Origin: an uncultured Pseudomonadota bacterium
Lineage (GTDB): Bacteria; Pseudomonadota; Gammaproteobacteria; Burkholderiales; Eutrophovitaceae
DNA length: 7,280 bases
Assembly: GCA_913057845.1 (NCBI GenBank)
Contig: CAJXPC010000080.1
Location: 1-7,280, forward strand
Direction of reading: 5' to 3'
The position numbers were made by a program, and so were the translations under genes. The notes under the pieces are model-generated. The model made no database searches. It was not told the DNA's origin and worked only from the letters and a program-made list of their open reading frames with translations. Below are positions 1-6,195 of the stretch, in pieces. The first letter of the stretch is position 1. Each line of letters starts with the position of its first letter.

Positions 1-46
1 AGATGTAGAGAGGTCTCGTGGGCTCGGAGATGTGTATAAGAGACAG
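1..46 (+). other. Illumina Nextera i7 (Tn5) adapter, not genomic
   Basis: Positions 28-46 are the 19-base Tn5 mosaic end used in Nextera kits, ending in AAGAGACAG. Positions 13-27 (GTCTCGTGGGCTCGG) are the Nextera read-2 adapter stem. Positions 5-12 (GTAGAGAG) match, from memory, the Nextera index N707 as written in the oligo, and 1-4 (AGAT) are the last bases of the P7 primer. The order P7 end, index, stem, mosaic end is exactly that of a library molecule. This stretch is a sequencing artefact and genomic sequence begins at 47. Confidence 0.97.
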
Positions 47-488
47 CAGCAATATCGATCAATAACGGCTTTTTATCCAAGGTTGCCAGCGCGGCACTGA
101 CTACCCCTTGATACTCACGATCGACCAACAAAACCTTGGCGCCTCCATGTTGGAGCATGAACGCAATCGTCGCAGAATCTAAACGCGTATTTAAGGCATT
201 AATGACAGCACCCGCCATTGGTATCCCATAATGGGCCTCAAACATGACTGGCGTGTTAGGCGCCATGATCGCAACGGTATCCCCATACTCCACCCCAAGC
301 CTTACTAACGCGGAGGCAAACCGCCTACATCGCGTATAGGTTTCTTTCCATGTCTGCTGCTGCTCTCCGTAAACAACAGCCAGACGATCTGGATAAACAT
401 TTGCCGCCCACGCGATGAGAGAGACAGGAGACAACGGCGCATAATTTCCTTTGTTTTTTTCAAGCTCTTTATTAAACGCGTCACTCAT
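47..488 (-). CDS. AMP-forming acyl-CoA synthetase, N-terminal part only
   Basis: This is the first 147 codons of a gene whose 3' part is cut off by the adapter at the left end. It starts at ATG 486-488 with MSDAFNKELEKNKGNYAPLS. Visible family features are PLSPVSLIAWAANVYPDRLA (about residues 18-37), a TWKETYTRCRRFASAL segment, GDTVAIMAPNTPVMFEAHYG, and the MAGAVINALNTRLD stretch of the AMP-binding N-terminal domain. These resemble the medium-chain/DmdB-like acyl-CoA synthetases (usually about 540 residues), which activate a carboxylic acid with ATP and load it onto CoA. The P-loop and adenylate motifs lie beyond the cut, so activity and substrate cannot be judged. The gene follows radA on the same strand after 48 bases, with its own ribosome binding site. 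Family assignment is confident; the exact substrate class is not. Confidence 0.87.
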
Positions 489-497
489 TACCAATCA

Positions 498-503
498 CAC
501 CTT
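498..503 (-). promoter_or_regulatory. Ribosome binding site of the acyl-CoA synthetase
   Basis: On the minus strand AAGGTG lies nine bases before ATG 488. It supports this start codon and shows that the ligase can be translated independently of radA. No well-spaced promoter was recognised in the 48-base gap. Confidence 0.65.
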
Positions 504-536
504 TTTATTAAGTTCTCTTACACCCTATCAATTTAT

Positions 537-1886
537 CTAAAATACCGCATCAATGGCTTGGCTAATGTGCTCTACCTTGATCAACTCAATACCTTTTGGA
601 CTGGTTTTAGGTGCATTTGCTGCAGGAATAATAGCTCGGTTAAACCCCAACTTAAGTGCTTCTTTCAAACGATCCTGACCACGCTGTACCGCTCTGACCT
701 CACCAGACAAACCGATCTCACCAAACGCTACGGTTTTACCACCCACCACTTTGCCTCTCAATGACGACACGATCGCCAAAATCACGGGCAAATCCGATGC
801 CGGCTCATTGATTCTTACACCGCCAACCGCATTAACAAAAACATCTTGATCGAACGCTGCTATACCCGCGTGTCGGTGCAGCACCGCTAGCAGCATCGCC
901 AATCTATTTTGCTCAAGCCCAACAGTAAGTCGCCTTGAATTCGCCGAATGAGACGTATCAACAAGTGCCTGTAACTCGACCAAAAGAGGACGGCTACCCT
1001 CTTGCGTCACCATGACGCAACAGCCAGCAACTTCTTTTTCATGCTGTGACAAAAATAACGCAGATGGATTAGACACACCCCGTAACCCTCGATCTGTCAT
1101 GGCAAAAACACCCAGTTCATTAGCTGCCCCAAAACGATTTTTAATCGAACGAACCAAACGAAAACTCGAGTGAGCATCTCCCTCAAAATACAAAACCGTG
1201 TCCACAATATGCTCAAGCACACGAGGTCCGGCAATAGCTCCCTCTTTCGTCACATGACCGACCAATAACAATGTTGTGCCACTTGCTTTAGCGAAGCGCG
1301 TCAGTTGCGCTGCGCACTCTCTAACCTGCGACACACTGCCCGGTGCGGGCTGTATGTCCTCTGAATACACTGTCTGGATTGAATCGATGACTGCAACATC
1401 AGGCTTCTCTCGAGTTAGGGTATCTAGGATTCTGTTCAGTTGAATTTCTGATAGCAGCAACAATTTATCCGACTTCAAATCCAATCGTTGCGCTCTGAGT
1501 CCAATTTGTTGCGATGACTCCTCACCACTGACATAAATGGCCTTATGGTGCTCACTCATCGCACTCATGGCTTGGAGTAACAAGGTCGACTTTCCGATTC
1601 CTGGGTCACCCCCGATAAGAACCACACCACCCCTCACAAGACCACCACCCAGCACCCGATCCAACTCGCTGCTATGGGTCGAAAACCTCGCCTCCTCTGT
1701 GGCCTCGATCTCCCCTATCGGGATCAAACTGTTGGTATTATTTAAGGGCTGATACCGCTCTCCACCTCGAGTGACCGTCGTTTCCTTGAGTACGTTCCAC
1801 TCATGACAATGGGGGCACTGCCCAGCCCACTTTTGAGTCTGCTCGCCACAACTGGAACACAAAAATGCCGTCTTAGATTTGCTCAT
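537..1886 (-). CDS. radA: DNA repair and recombination ATPase RadA (Sms)
   Basis: RadA is a RecA-like, DnaB-like hexameric ATPase that acts in the cytoplasm on recombination intermediates, promoting branch migration and strand extension. The 449-residue product is close to the E. coli length of about 460. In order it shows a four-cysteine zinc finger (C10, C13, C24, C27), the Walker A motif GDPGIGKS (93-100), SGEES (120-124), Walker B VAVIDSI (164-170), the RadA-specific KNRFG motif (249-253), and a C-terminal Lon-protease-like domain with GEIGLSGEVRAV. All key residues are present, so the protein looks intact. It lies 38 bases downstream of alr and 48 bases upstream of the ligase. No Shine-Dalgarno precedes the ATG, but a TATAAT hexamer ends five bases before it, so a leaderless transcript is possible. 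Confidence 0.97.
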   Translation of the reverse strand: MSKSKTAFLCSSCGEQTQKWAGQCPHCHEWNVLKETTVTRGGERYQPLNNTNSLIPIGEIEATEEARFSTHSSELDRVLGGGLVRGGVVLIGGDPGIGKSTLLLQAMSAMSEHHKAIYVSGEESSQQIGLRAQRLDLKSDKLLLLSEIQLNRILDTLTREKPDVAVIDSIQTVYSEDIQPAPGSVSQVRECAAQLTRFAKASGTTLLLVGHVTKEGAIAGPRVLEHIVDTVLYFEGDAHSSFRLVRSIKNRFGAANELGVFAMTDRGLRGVSNPSALFLSQHEKEVAGCCVMVTQEGSRPLLVELQALVDTSHSANSRRLTVGLEQNRLAMLLAVLHRHAGIAAFDQDVFVNAVGGVRINEPASDLPVILAIVSSLRGKVVGGKTVAFGEIGLSGEVRAVQRGQDRLKEALKLGFNRAIIPAANAPKTSPKGIELIKVEHISQAIDAVF

Positions 1887-1891
1887 AAGCC

Positions 1892-1920
1892 ATTATATCT
1901 ATGCCACGATTGGTAATCAC
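1892..1920 (-). promoter_or_regulatory. Possible promoter giving leaderless radA mRNA
   Basis: Read on the minus strand, a perfect TATAAT -10 hexamer occupies 1892-1897. A weak -35 (GTGATT, 3 of 6 matches, 1915-1920) lies 17 bases upstream. Only five bases (GGCTT) separate the -10 from the radA ATG, so initiation at the usual distance would fall on or next to the start codon. No Shine-Dalgarno is visible. This is a prediction from spacing only. Confidence 0.35.
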
Positions 1921-1924
1921 CATT

Positions 1925-3001
1925 TCAGTCAGCACACACAAAAGGAACTCGAGCAGTCACTCGAGTCAATAGCTCGTAACCAATAGTTCCGGCCTGATGG
2001 GCGACCTCCTCAACAGGTAGCCCCTCTCCCCATAGCACGACACTTGAGCCAACACCTGCGGCCGGGACATCAGTTAAGTCGACCGCAAACGTGTCCATCG
2101 AAACCCTTCCTACCGTGGACACACGAATACCATCAACCATCACCGGGCTGCCATTAGGGATCGATCGGGGATAACCATCACCATATCCTCCAGCAACAAT
2201 TCCGACCTTCATATTTCGCCTTGCTGTGAACATGCCACCGTAGCCCACCCGGTCACCCGAGTTGAGTTCTTGTACCCCAATTATTCCGGATTTAAGCGTC
2301 ATCACAGGTTTTAATCCCAGTGAGCTAGCAGGAACATCCGTAATAGGTGATGCGCCATAGAGCACGATTCCAGGTCGAATCCAACTCTCATTATCAGCAC
2401 CAAAACGAATCAATGCTGCCGAGTTACTCCTTGAGACGGGAATACTCAGAGGCCCGAGCGCTTCTAAAAGTTTTTCGTTCTGCCAATCAACACCTCTAGC
2501 CGTATCAGCTTCAGCATAATGAGTCATCGCCGTCACCCGCTCAACCGCAGGCAATCGACAAAGCGCTTCATAACATTGAACTGCCTGATCAACTGCAATG
2601 CCCAGACGATTCATGCCTGTATTTATTTTTAAGAACACATGAAATGAATGCGCTAATCCACATTTTTCGAGCAAGGTAATCTGCTCAACATTGTGGACGA
2701 CTAAATCAAGCTTAAGATCCGCAGCATGTCTCAACTCTTCAAGACTAAAAACACCTTCAAGCAATAGTATAGGGCGACAAGCGTCCAGCCCCCTCAAGTA
2801 AGCAGCCGCATCCATCTCAATAACCGCCAACCCGTCAAGCTGAGCAAGAGCGGGATAAATACGACTCAATCCATGTCCATATCCATCTGCCTTGACCACA
2901 CCAAAAACTTTCGATTTCCCCGATAGCTTTTGAATTATCGAGACATTGTGACGCATCGCCTCCCGATTGATTATGGCTTGAATGGGTCTTGAACTCATCA
3001 T
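1925..3001 (-). CDS. alr: Alanine racemase (PLP-dependent)
   Basis: The enzyme interconverts L- and D-alanine in the cytoplasm and supplies D-alanine for peptidoglycan. The 358-residue product has the usual length. It carries the PLP-binding lysine K37 in KADGYGHG, the LKINTGMNRLG segment (124-134), SNSAA (192-196), RPGIVLYG (209-216), the second catalytic base Y254 in RVGYGG, GYGDGYPR (272-279) and GRVSMD (298-303). Both catalytic residues are present. The start is a double ATG (3001 and 2998). The first is favoured because GGTGAG (minus strand, 3011-3016) lies nine bases upstream, inside the last codons of the preceding gene. It follows that gene after 5 bases, indicating one operon and probable translational coupling. 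Confidence 0.97.
   Translation of the reverse strand: MMSSRPIQAIINREAMRHNVSIIQKLSGKSKVFGVVKADGYGHGLSRIYPALAQLDGLAVIEMDAAAYLRGLDACRPILLLEGVFSLEELRHAADLKLDLVVHNVEQITLLEKCGLAHSFHVFLKINTGMNRLGIAVDQAVQCYEALCRLPAVERVTAMTHYAEADTARGVDWQNEKLLEALGPLSIPVSRSNSAALIRFGADNESWIRPGIVLYGASPITDVPASSLGLKPVMTLKSGIIGVQELNSGDRVGYGGMFTARRNMKVGIVAGGYGDGYPRSIPNGSPVMVDGIRVSTVGRVSMDTFAVDLTDVPAAGVGSSVVLWGEGLPVEEVAHQAGTIGYELLTRVTARVPFVCAD
1947..1966 (-). repeat. Perfect inverted repeat near the 3' end of alr
   Basis: ACTCGAG (1947-1953) and its reverse complement CTCGAGT (1960-1966) are separated by six bases, giving a seven-base-pair stem. On the alr transcript the stem is followed by a pyrimidine-rich run (TTCCTTTTG). 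It lies about 7-13 codons before the alr stop and encodes part of TRVTARVP, a segment conserved in the family, so coding constraint alone may explain it. A weak attenuator ahead of radA is the alternative. Confidence 0.45.
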
Positions 3002-3006
3002 TGGTT

Positions 3007-3723
3007 TTAGCTCACCGGTGCGCTAGCACGCTCAGCCCTGTTCATTACATCGATAGCGAAACAAAGATCTTTCCACGCATCAGCTTTATCTTTCGGATTA
3101 TCTAATAAATGCTGGGGATGATAAGTCGTAATAAGATTCACGCCCCAACACTCATACGTCATTTGACGGTAATCAGAAAAATCTCGATCGAGTCCGATAA
3201 GACGCTCTGCAGCAAGTTTGCCCAACACCACGATGACTGAAGGTTGAATAGATCGAACCTGTTGTTCGAGAAAATCAGCGCAAGACACACTCTCTTGATG
3301 GCCAGACTCTTGGTCATTTGGAATTCGGCGCTGCACGACACTCAATAAATAGACTTTGTCATTCCTGCGTAAATGGATTGCAGACAACATGTTGTCGAAA
3401 AGTTTTCCCGCCTCTCCTGAGAAAGAATCACCCGATAAACTCTCTTCTACTCCTTGCGTCTCTCCAACGAACAACCACTCCGCTTGGCGGTCACCTGATC
3501 CCAGAACAACATGACTGCCGGACTCCAACAAAACACTAGACTCACCTTTACCCACCAAGCCTTTGCTTAACTGCCCAGCCTTCGCAAGAGCACCAGTCTT
3601 AAGCAAAAGTTGGGATGACACACTATCCCGAGTTTCGACGCTAGAGATAGCATAAGAACCCTTACTCAGCTTCCAGATGGGTGTTATGCCAAGCTCCTTC
3701 AAAATTTCTTCCCTCGTGCTCAA
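3007..3723 (-). CDS. UDG-superfamily-fold protein, possible DNA polymerase III psi subunit
   Basis: The 238-residue protein has two recognisable parts. Residues 81-220 follow the family 4 uracil-DNA glycosylase pattern: FVGETQGVEE (85-94), FSGEAGKLFDNML (101-113), SVVQRRIPN (128-136), PSVIVVLGKLAAERL (161-175), and TYHPQHLLDNP with H202 (200-210). The catalytic motifs are degenerate and the family 4 iron-sulfur cysteines are mostly absent (only C148, C192 and C221 remain). The N-terminus, KELGITPIW (9-17), resembles the E. coli psi (HolD) segment LGITQW that binds the clamp loader. The C-terminal NPKDKADAWKDLC also resembles the end of HolD. In E. coli holD is adjacent to rimI, as here. A replication accessory role is therefore plausible, but annotation as a glycosylase cannot be excluded. 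The start is TTG, overlapping the rimI stop by four bases. Confidence 0.8.
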   Translation of the reverse strand: MSTREEILKELGITPIWKLSKGSYAISSVETRDSVSSQLLLKTGALAKAGQLSKGLVGKGESSVLLESGSHVVLGSGDRQAEWLFVGETQGVEESLSGDSFSGEAGKLFDNMLSAIHLRRNDKVYLLSVVQRRIPNDQESGHQESVSCADFLEQQVRSIQPSVIVVLGKLAAERLIGLDRDFSDYRQMTYECWGVNLITTYHPQHLLDNPKDKADAWKDLCFAIDVMNRAERASAPVS

Positions 3724-4184
3724 AACAACATCTCCATCACAATTGCATCTTCTCGACCATTTCGAGCTGGATAATAATTCTTACGCAATCCAATTTGTTC
3801 AAAGTTTAATGATTCATACAAATATATAGCGGCGTAATTGAAACGTCTAACTTCCAAAATCATCTTAACCGCCTGAAATGCGAGTGCGTCCCTAACGAGC
3901 GACTCTAAAAAATAACGACCAAACCCTTTTTTCTGAAAACCAGCGGCCACGGTCAAGTTGAGCAGATGCATCTCGTCCAATATTGTCATCTGGACTGCGT
4001 AAGCAATGAGCTTACCATCGCAGATCAAAACATAGCATCGATATCCAGAAGCCAAACAATCGCTAAAATTTCCATGCGTCCACGGGTACGCATAAATCAC
4101 TTTCTCTATTTTTAGAACCGACGGCAAGTCCATCTCTAACATCGGTCTAACGAGCAGATTTAAGTTATCGAGAGGCTTGTTCAT
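3720..4184 (-). CDS. rimI: Ribosomal protein S18 alanine N-acetyltransferase RimI
   Basis: RimI transfers an acetyl group from acetyl-CoA to the N-terminal alanine of ribosomal protein S18. The 154-residue product matches the E. coli size of about 148. It is a single GNAT domain: RPMLEMDLPSVLKIE (13-27), YPWT (33-36), HLLNLTV (73-79), the acetyl-CoA-binding QKKGFGRYFLESLV (84-97), and the RimI signature LEVRRFNYAAIYLYESLNF (110-128) followed by GLRKNYYP. The usual RxSN of the signature reads RRFN here, a mild variation. It overlaps tsaB by 20 bases and the next gene by 4, so it is in the middle of a tightly coupled operon. No clear Shine-Dalgarno precedes its ATG, consistent with coupling to tsaB. 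The tsaB-rimI neighbourhood is a common bacterial arrangement. Confidence 0.96.
   Translation of the reverse strand: MNKPLDNLNLLVRPMLEMDLPSVLKIEKVIYAYPWTHGNFSDCLASGYRCYVLICDGKLIAYAVQMTILDEMHLLNLTVAAGFQKKGFGRYFLESLVRDALAFQAVKMILEVRRFNYAAIYLYESLNFEQIGLRKNYYPARNGREDAIVMEMLF
3732..3735 (-). promoter_or_regulatory. Ribosome binding site supporting the TTG start
   Basis: On the minus strand GGAG lies eight bases before the TTG at 3721-3723, within the last codons of rimI. The next in-frame methionine is residue 112, well inside the conserved domain. This site plus the four-base TTGA overlap with the rimI stop fix the TTG as the start. Confidence 0.65.
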
Positions 4185-4851
4185 CTAACGTAAGTGCCAC
4201 CTTATTGCGAACATACATCGGAGCCGCATTCTCCGCTGAGACATACTGACCATTTTTATATTCTCGTTCAGTAATGAGTAAGACTTCTCTCGCTGAAGGA
4301 CTAACGTAGTCAACATTTACCGTTGGCCCAGATAAACCAAAATAAGACTCAAACGCCTCTGCATAGGAAGAAAGACCACTGCCGCATACAACCCAACGTC
4401 CACCCAACGGCACAGTGACATCTTGTGGGTCGCACACATATGGCTCGGTTAAAGGTGACCAAATATCACCTTTTCTCTCATATGCCGCGGCATACACCTG
4501 ATTCATCCGCGCATCTTGACATATCAACACGCGGTCAAAATTAGTTGCTTGAGCAAGCGCCTCCAAAGAGGAGACCGGAACTACCGGCACGCTTAAGCCA
4601 AATGCAAGCCCTTGAGCAACACCACAGGCTAGACGTACCCCCGTGAACGAGCCTGGGCCAGCACCAAAGCCAATGACATCGATCTGATTAAGAACTATGT
4701 CTGATTTCAAAATCAGTTGGTCGATCATAGGCAACACTTCTTCTGAGTGCTTTTGACCGACATGCTTTTCTGAAAAAGTCAGTTCTCCACCGACCGACAA
4801 AGCAACTGAACACATCTCTGTGGAGGTCTCAATCGCCAAGATATTTAACAT
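4165..4851 (-). CDS. tsaB: tRNA t6A biosynthesis protein TsaB
   Basis: TsaB is the non-catalytic ASKHA-fold partner that binds TsaD in the complex making N6-threonylcarbamoyladenosine at position 37 of ANN-decoding tRNAs. From ATG 4851 the product has 228 residues, close to E. coli TsaB (231), and begins with MLNILAIETST. It shows HSEEVLP (35-41), GPGSFTGVRLA (65-75), DARMNQVYAA (113-122) and the C-terminal PMYVRNKVALT. The same frame is open up to an ATG at 4920, but those extra 23 residues have no family counterpart. A GTG at 4890 preceded by GAGGT is a real alternative giving a 13-residue extension. The ATG at 4851 has only a weak ribosome binding site. It is the first gene of the minus-strand operon. 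Confidence 0.93.
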   Translation of the reverse strand: MLNILAIETSTEMCSVALSVGGELTFSEKHVGQKHSEEVLPMIDQLILKSDIVLNQIDVIGFGAGPGSFTGVRLACGVAQGLAFGLSVPVVPVSSLEALAQATNFDRVLICQDARMNQVYAAAYERKGDIWSPLTEPYVCDPQDVTVPLGGRWVVCGSGLSSYAEAFESYFGLSGPTVNVDYVSPSAREVLLITEREYKNGQYVSAENAAPMYVRNKVALTLDEQASR

Positions 4852-4920
4852 TAGATTCTTATGGTCCATTTTGACTGATTTAGAATTCACTTTTACCTCG
4901 ATACAGCAGATCATAATCAC

Positions 4921-5146
4921 ACATCAGACCGTCCACTGACTGTGGGCCCTAACCAACAATATACTTCGCTAAATGACACGCACTAGATCATACCCTGTAT
5001 TACAAATTATCCCACGTGACGCAATGGATAAAAGGCAATCCTAAAACATCTAAAACGAGTATCATTTTATAAGAAAAACATAGTTATAAGGTCTTCAAAT
5101 AACGTTCTATAAACCGACTAATACTCTTACAGTTATAGGGATAAAA
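4921..5146. promoter_or_regulatory. Divergent intergenic control region
   Basis: This AT-rich gap separates tsaB (leftward) from the dehydrogenase (rightward) and must hold both promoters. Visible elements are a minus-strand TATATT at 4958-4963 (5 of 6 -10 matches, without a good -35), the palindrome CACGTG at 5013-5018, a tandem CTAAAAC pair at 5041-5047 and 5050-5056, and the direct repeat AGTTATA[A/G]GG at 5082-5091 and 5131-5140. A TATAAA lies at 5108-5113 but lacks a convincing -35. No open frame or RNA gene was recognised. Confidence 0.5.
5137..5141 (+). promoter_or_regulatory. Ribosome binding site of the dehydrogenase
   Basis: AGGGA lies five bases before ATG 5147 and supports that start, which also places the Rossmann strand (KNIAIIGSG) right at the N-terminus as usual for the family. 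Confidence 0.7.
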
Positions 5147-6082
5147 ATGAAAAATATTGCCATCATCGGTTCAGGGCTCATCGGTCGCGCATGGTCCATC
5201 GTGTTCGCCAGGGCTAACCATCCAGTCATGCTCTACGACAACGTCAACGGTGCGGTCGCGCAAGCAATTGACTTAATTGGCCATGGACTGGCTGATCTCA
5301 AAAAATATGGCTTGATTGATGAAGACCCCGAAAAAATTCTCCTTCGTATCACACCTGCCCAATCGATTGAGGAAGCAGTATCAAACGCTGATTATGTGCA
5401 AGAGAACACCTCGGAAAATCTTGACATCAAAAAAGGAGTCTTCAGCTCATTAGACCAATTCGCACCCGAGCACTGCATTCTCGCAAGTTCGACATCGACC
5501 ATACAAACATCGTTATTTAGCGAACACTTAGCAGGTCGACATCGATGTATTGTGGCTCACCCGGTCAATCCGCCACACATTGCACCGATCGTCGAAGTCT
5601 CTCCGTCGCCATGGACCAGCTCTGAGGTCACGCAAAAGACGTACGACCTTCATCAATCAGTCGGACAAGCGCCGATTATTGTCAAAAAAGAAGTGGCGGG
5701 TTTTATTCTCAACAGACTACAAGCGGCATTATTGCGAGAAGCTTGGCGTCTAGTCGATGAGGATTATGTTTCAGTAGAAGACTTGGACAAAACCATAAAA
5801 GACGGCTTGGGGCTTAGATGGGCATTTATGGGACCTTTCGAGACTATCGACCTTAACGCACCCGGTGGAATTGCCGATTATGCAGCACGATTCGGCGATG
5901 CTTATTCAGAAATGATGAGCAACACCAACTACCCCAACTGGACCGAAGAGTTAGTAAAGAAGGTAGAGGCTCAGCGCAGAGATATCATGCCGTTTTCAGA
6001 AATTCGGGAAAGAGAATCCTGGAGGGATCAACGCTTGATGGCACTTATTGCTCACAAAAGAAATACCAAATCACATGATTAG
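5147..6082 (+). CDS. NAD-dependent 3-hydroxyacyl dehydrogenase, lambda-crystallin / L-gulonate 3-dehydrogenase type
   Basis: This 311-residue enzyme belongs to the 3-hydroxyacyl-CoA dehydrogenase superfamily, in the branch with lambda-crystallin (CRYL1, L-gulonate 3-dehydrogenase) and L-carnitine dehydrogenase. It oxidises a beta-hydroxy group to a beta-keto group. Visible features are the nucleotide-binding GSGLIG (8-13), D31 at the end of the second strand (favouring NAD over NADP), ASSTST (113-118), the catalytic H138 in AHPVNPP with E150 as its likely partner, KEVAGFILNRLQ (181-192), and a C-terminal domain with GLGLRWAFMGPFETIDLN and ESWRDQRLMAL. The AHPVNPP, EVAGF-LNRLQ and MGPFETIDLN stretches look closer to lambda-crystallin than to bacterial carnitine dehydrogenase. 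The neighbouring BKACE gene suggests its product is a beta-keto acid. The substrate is unknown. Confidence 0.9.
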   Translation: MKNIAIIGSGLIGRAWSIVFARANHPVMLYDNVNGAVAQAIDLIGHGLADLKKYGLIDEDPEKILLRITPAQSIEEAVSNADYVQENTSENLDIKKGVFSSLDQFAPEHCILASSTSTIQTSLFSEHLAGRHRCIVAHPVNPPHIAPIVEVSPSPWTSSEVTQKTYDLHQSVGQAPIIVKKEVAGFILNRLQAALLREAWRLVDEDYVSVEDLDKTIKDGLGLRWAFMGPFETIDLNAPGGIADYAARFGDAYSEMMSNTNYPNWTEELVKKVEAQRRDIMPFSEIRERESWRDQRLMALIAHKRNTKSHD

Positions 6083-6195
6083 CTAAAAGAAATATTTTTT
6101 ATGTTAGTCTTTTTTCACTCAGCATCAGGTTTTGCGCTTGAATATCGAGTGCTTTAACGCGACTTCTAAATAACAACTAGTACCCAAGGAATATT
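6083..6195 (+). other. 113-base gap between dehydrogenase and BKACE genes
   Basis: The gap begins with an AT-rich imperfect inverted repeat (CTAA at 6083-6086 with TTAG at 6104-6107, A-rich against T-rich inside) followed by six T at 6110-6115, a weak candidate for rho-independent termination. Downstream only a poor promoter match is seen (TTGCGC and TTTAAC about 15 bases apart). Whether the two genes share a transcript is unclear. Confidence 0.3.
6186..6190 (+). promoter_or_regulatory. Ribosome binding site of the BKACE gene
   Basis: AAGGA lies five bases before ATG 6196, a strong and well-spaced site that supports the start. Confidence 0.75.

Noticed and set aside
1..46. A natural Tn5 or other transposon end at the left border.
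   Set aside because: The index and P7 bases in front of the mosaic end identify it as a synthetic library adapter.
417..426. AGAGACAG inside the acyl-CoA synthetase resembles the end of the Tn5 mosaic end, hinting at an internal adapter junction.
   Set aside because: Only eight bases match, the flanks do not continue the mosaic end, and the protein (LSPVSLIAW) stays on its family pattern across the site.
558..764. Plus-strand open frame of 68 codons.
   Set aside because: It lies antisense within radA, has no family resemblance and no ribosome binding site; it is a shadow of the real gene.
1537..1752. Plus-strand open frame of 71 codons with proline-rich translation.
   Set aside because: It is antisense to the Walker A region of radA, and its composition reflects the reverse of that conserved coding sequence.
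3159..3539. Two short open frames (minus 3159-3341, plus 3318-3539) inside the psi/UDG-like gene.
   Set aside because: Both overlap a conserved protein in other frames and show no recognisable motifs or start signals.
4932..4945. CCAC-TGACT-GTGG hairpin upstream of tsaB as a terminator or riboswitch.
   Set aside because: The stem has only four pairs, there is no T run, and no larger fold was recognised around it.
5550..5753. Plus-strand 67-codon frame within the dehydrogenase gene.
   Set aside because: It is out of frame with the catalytic HPVNPP region, which is clearly the coding one, and its arginine-rich translation is typical of a shadow frame.
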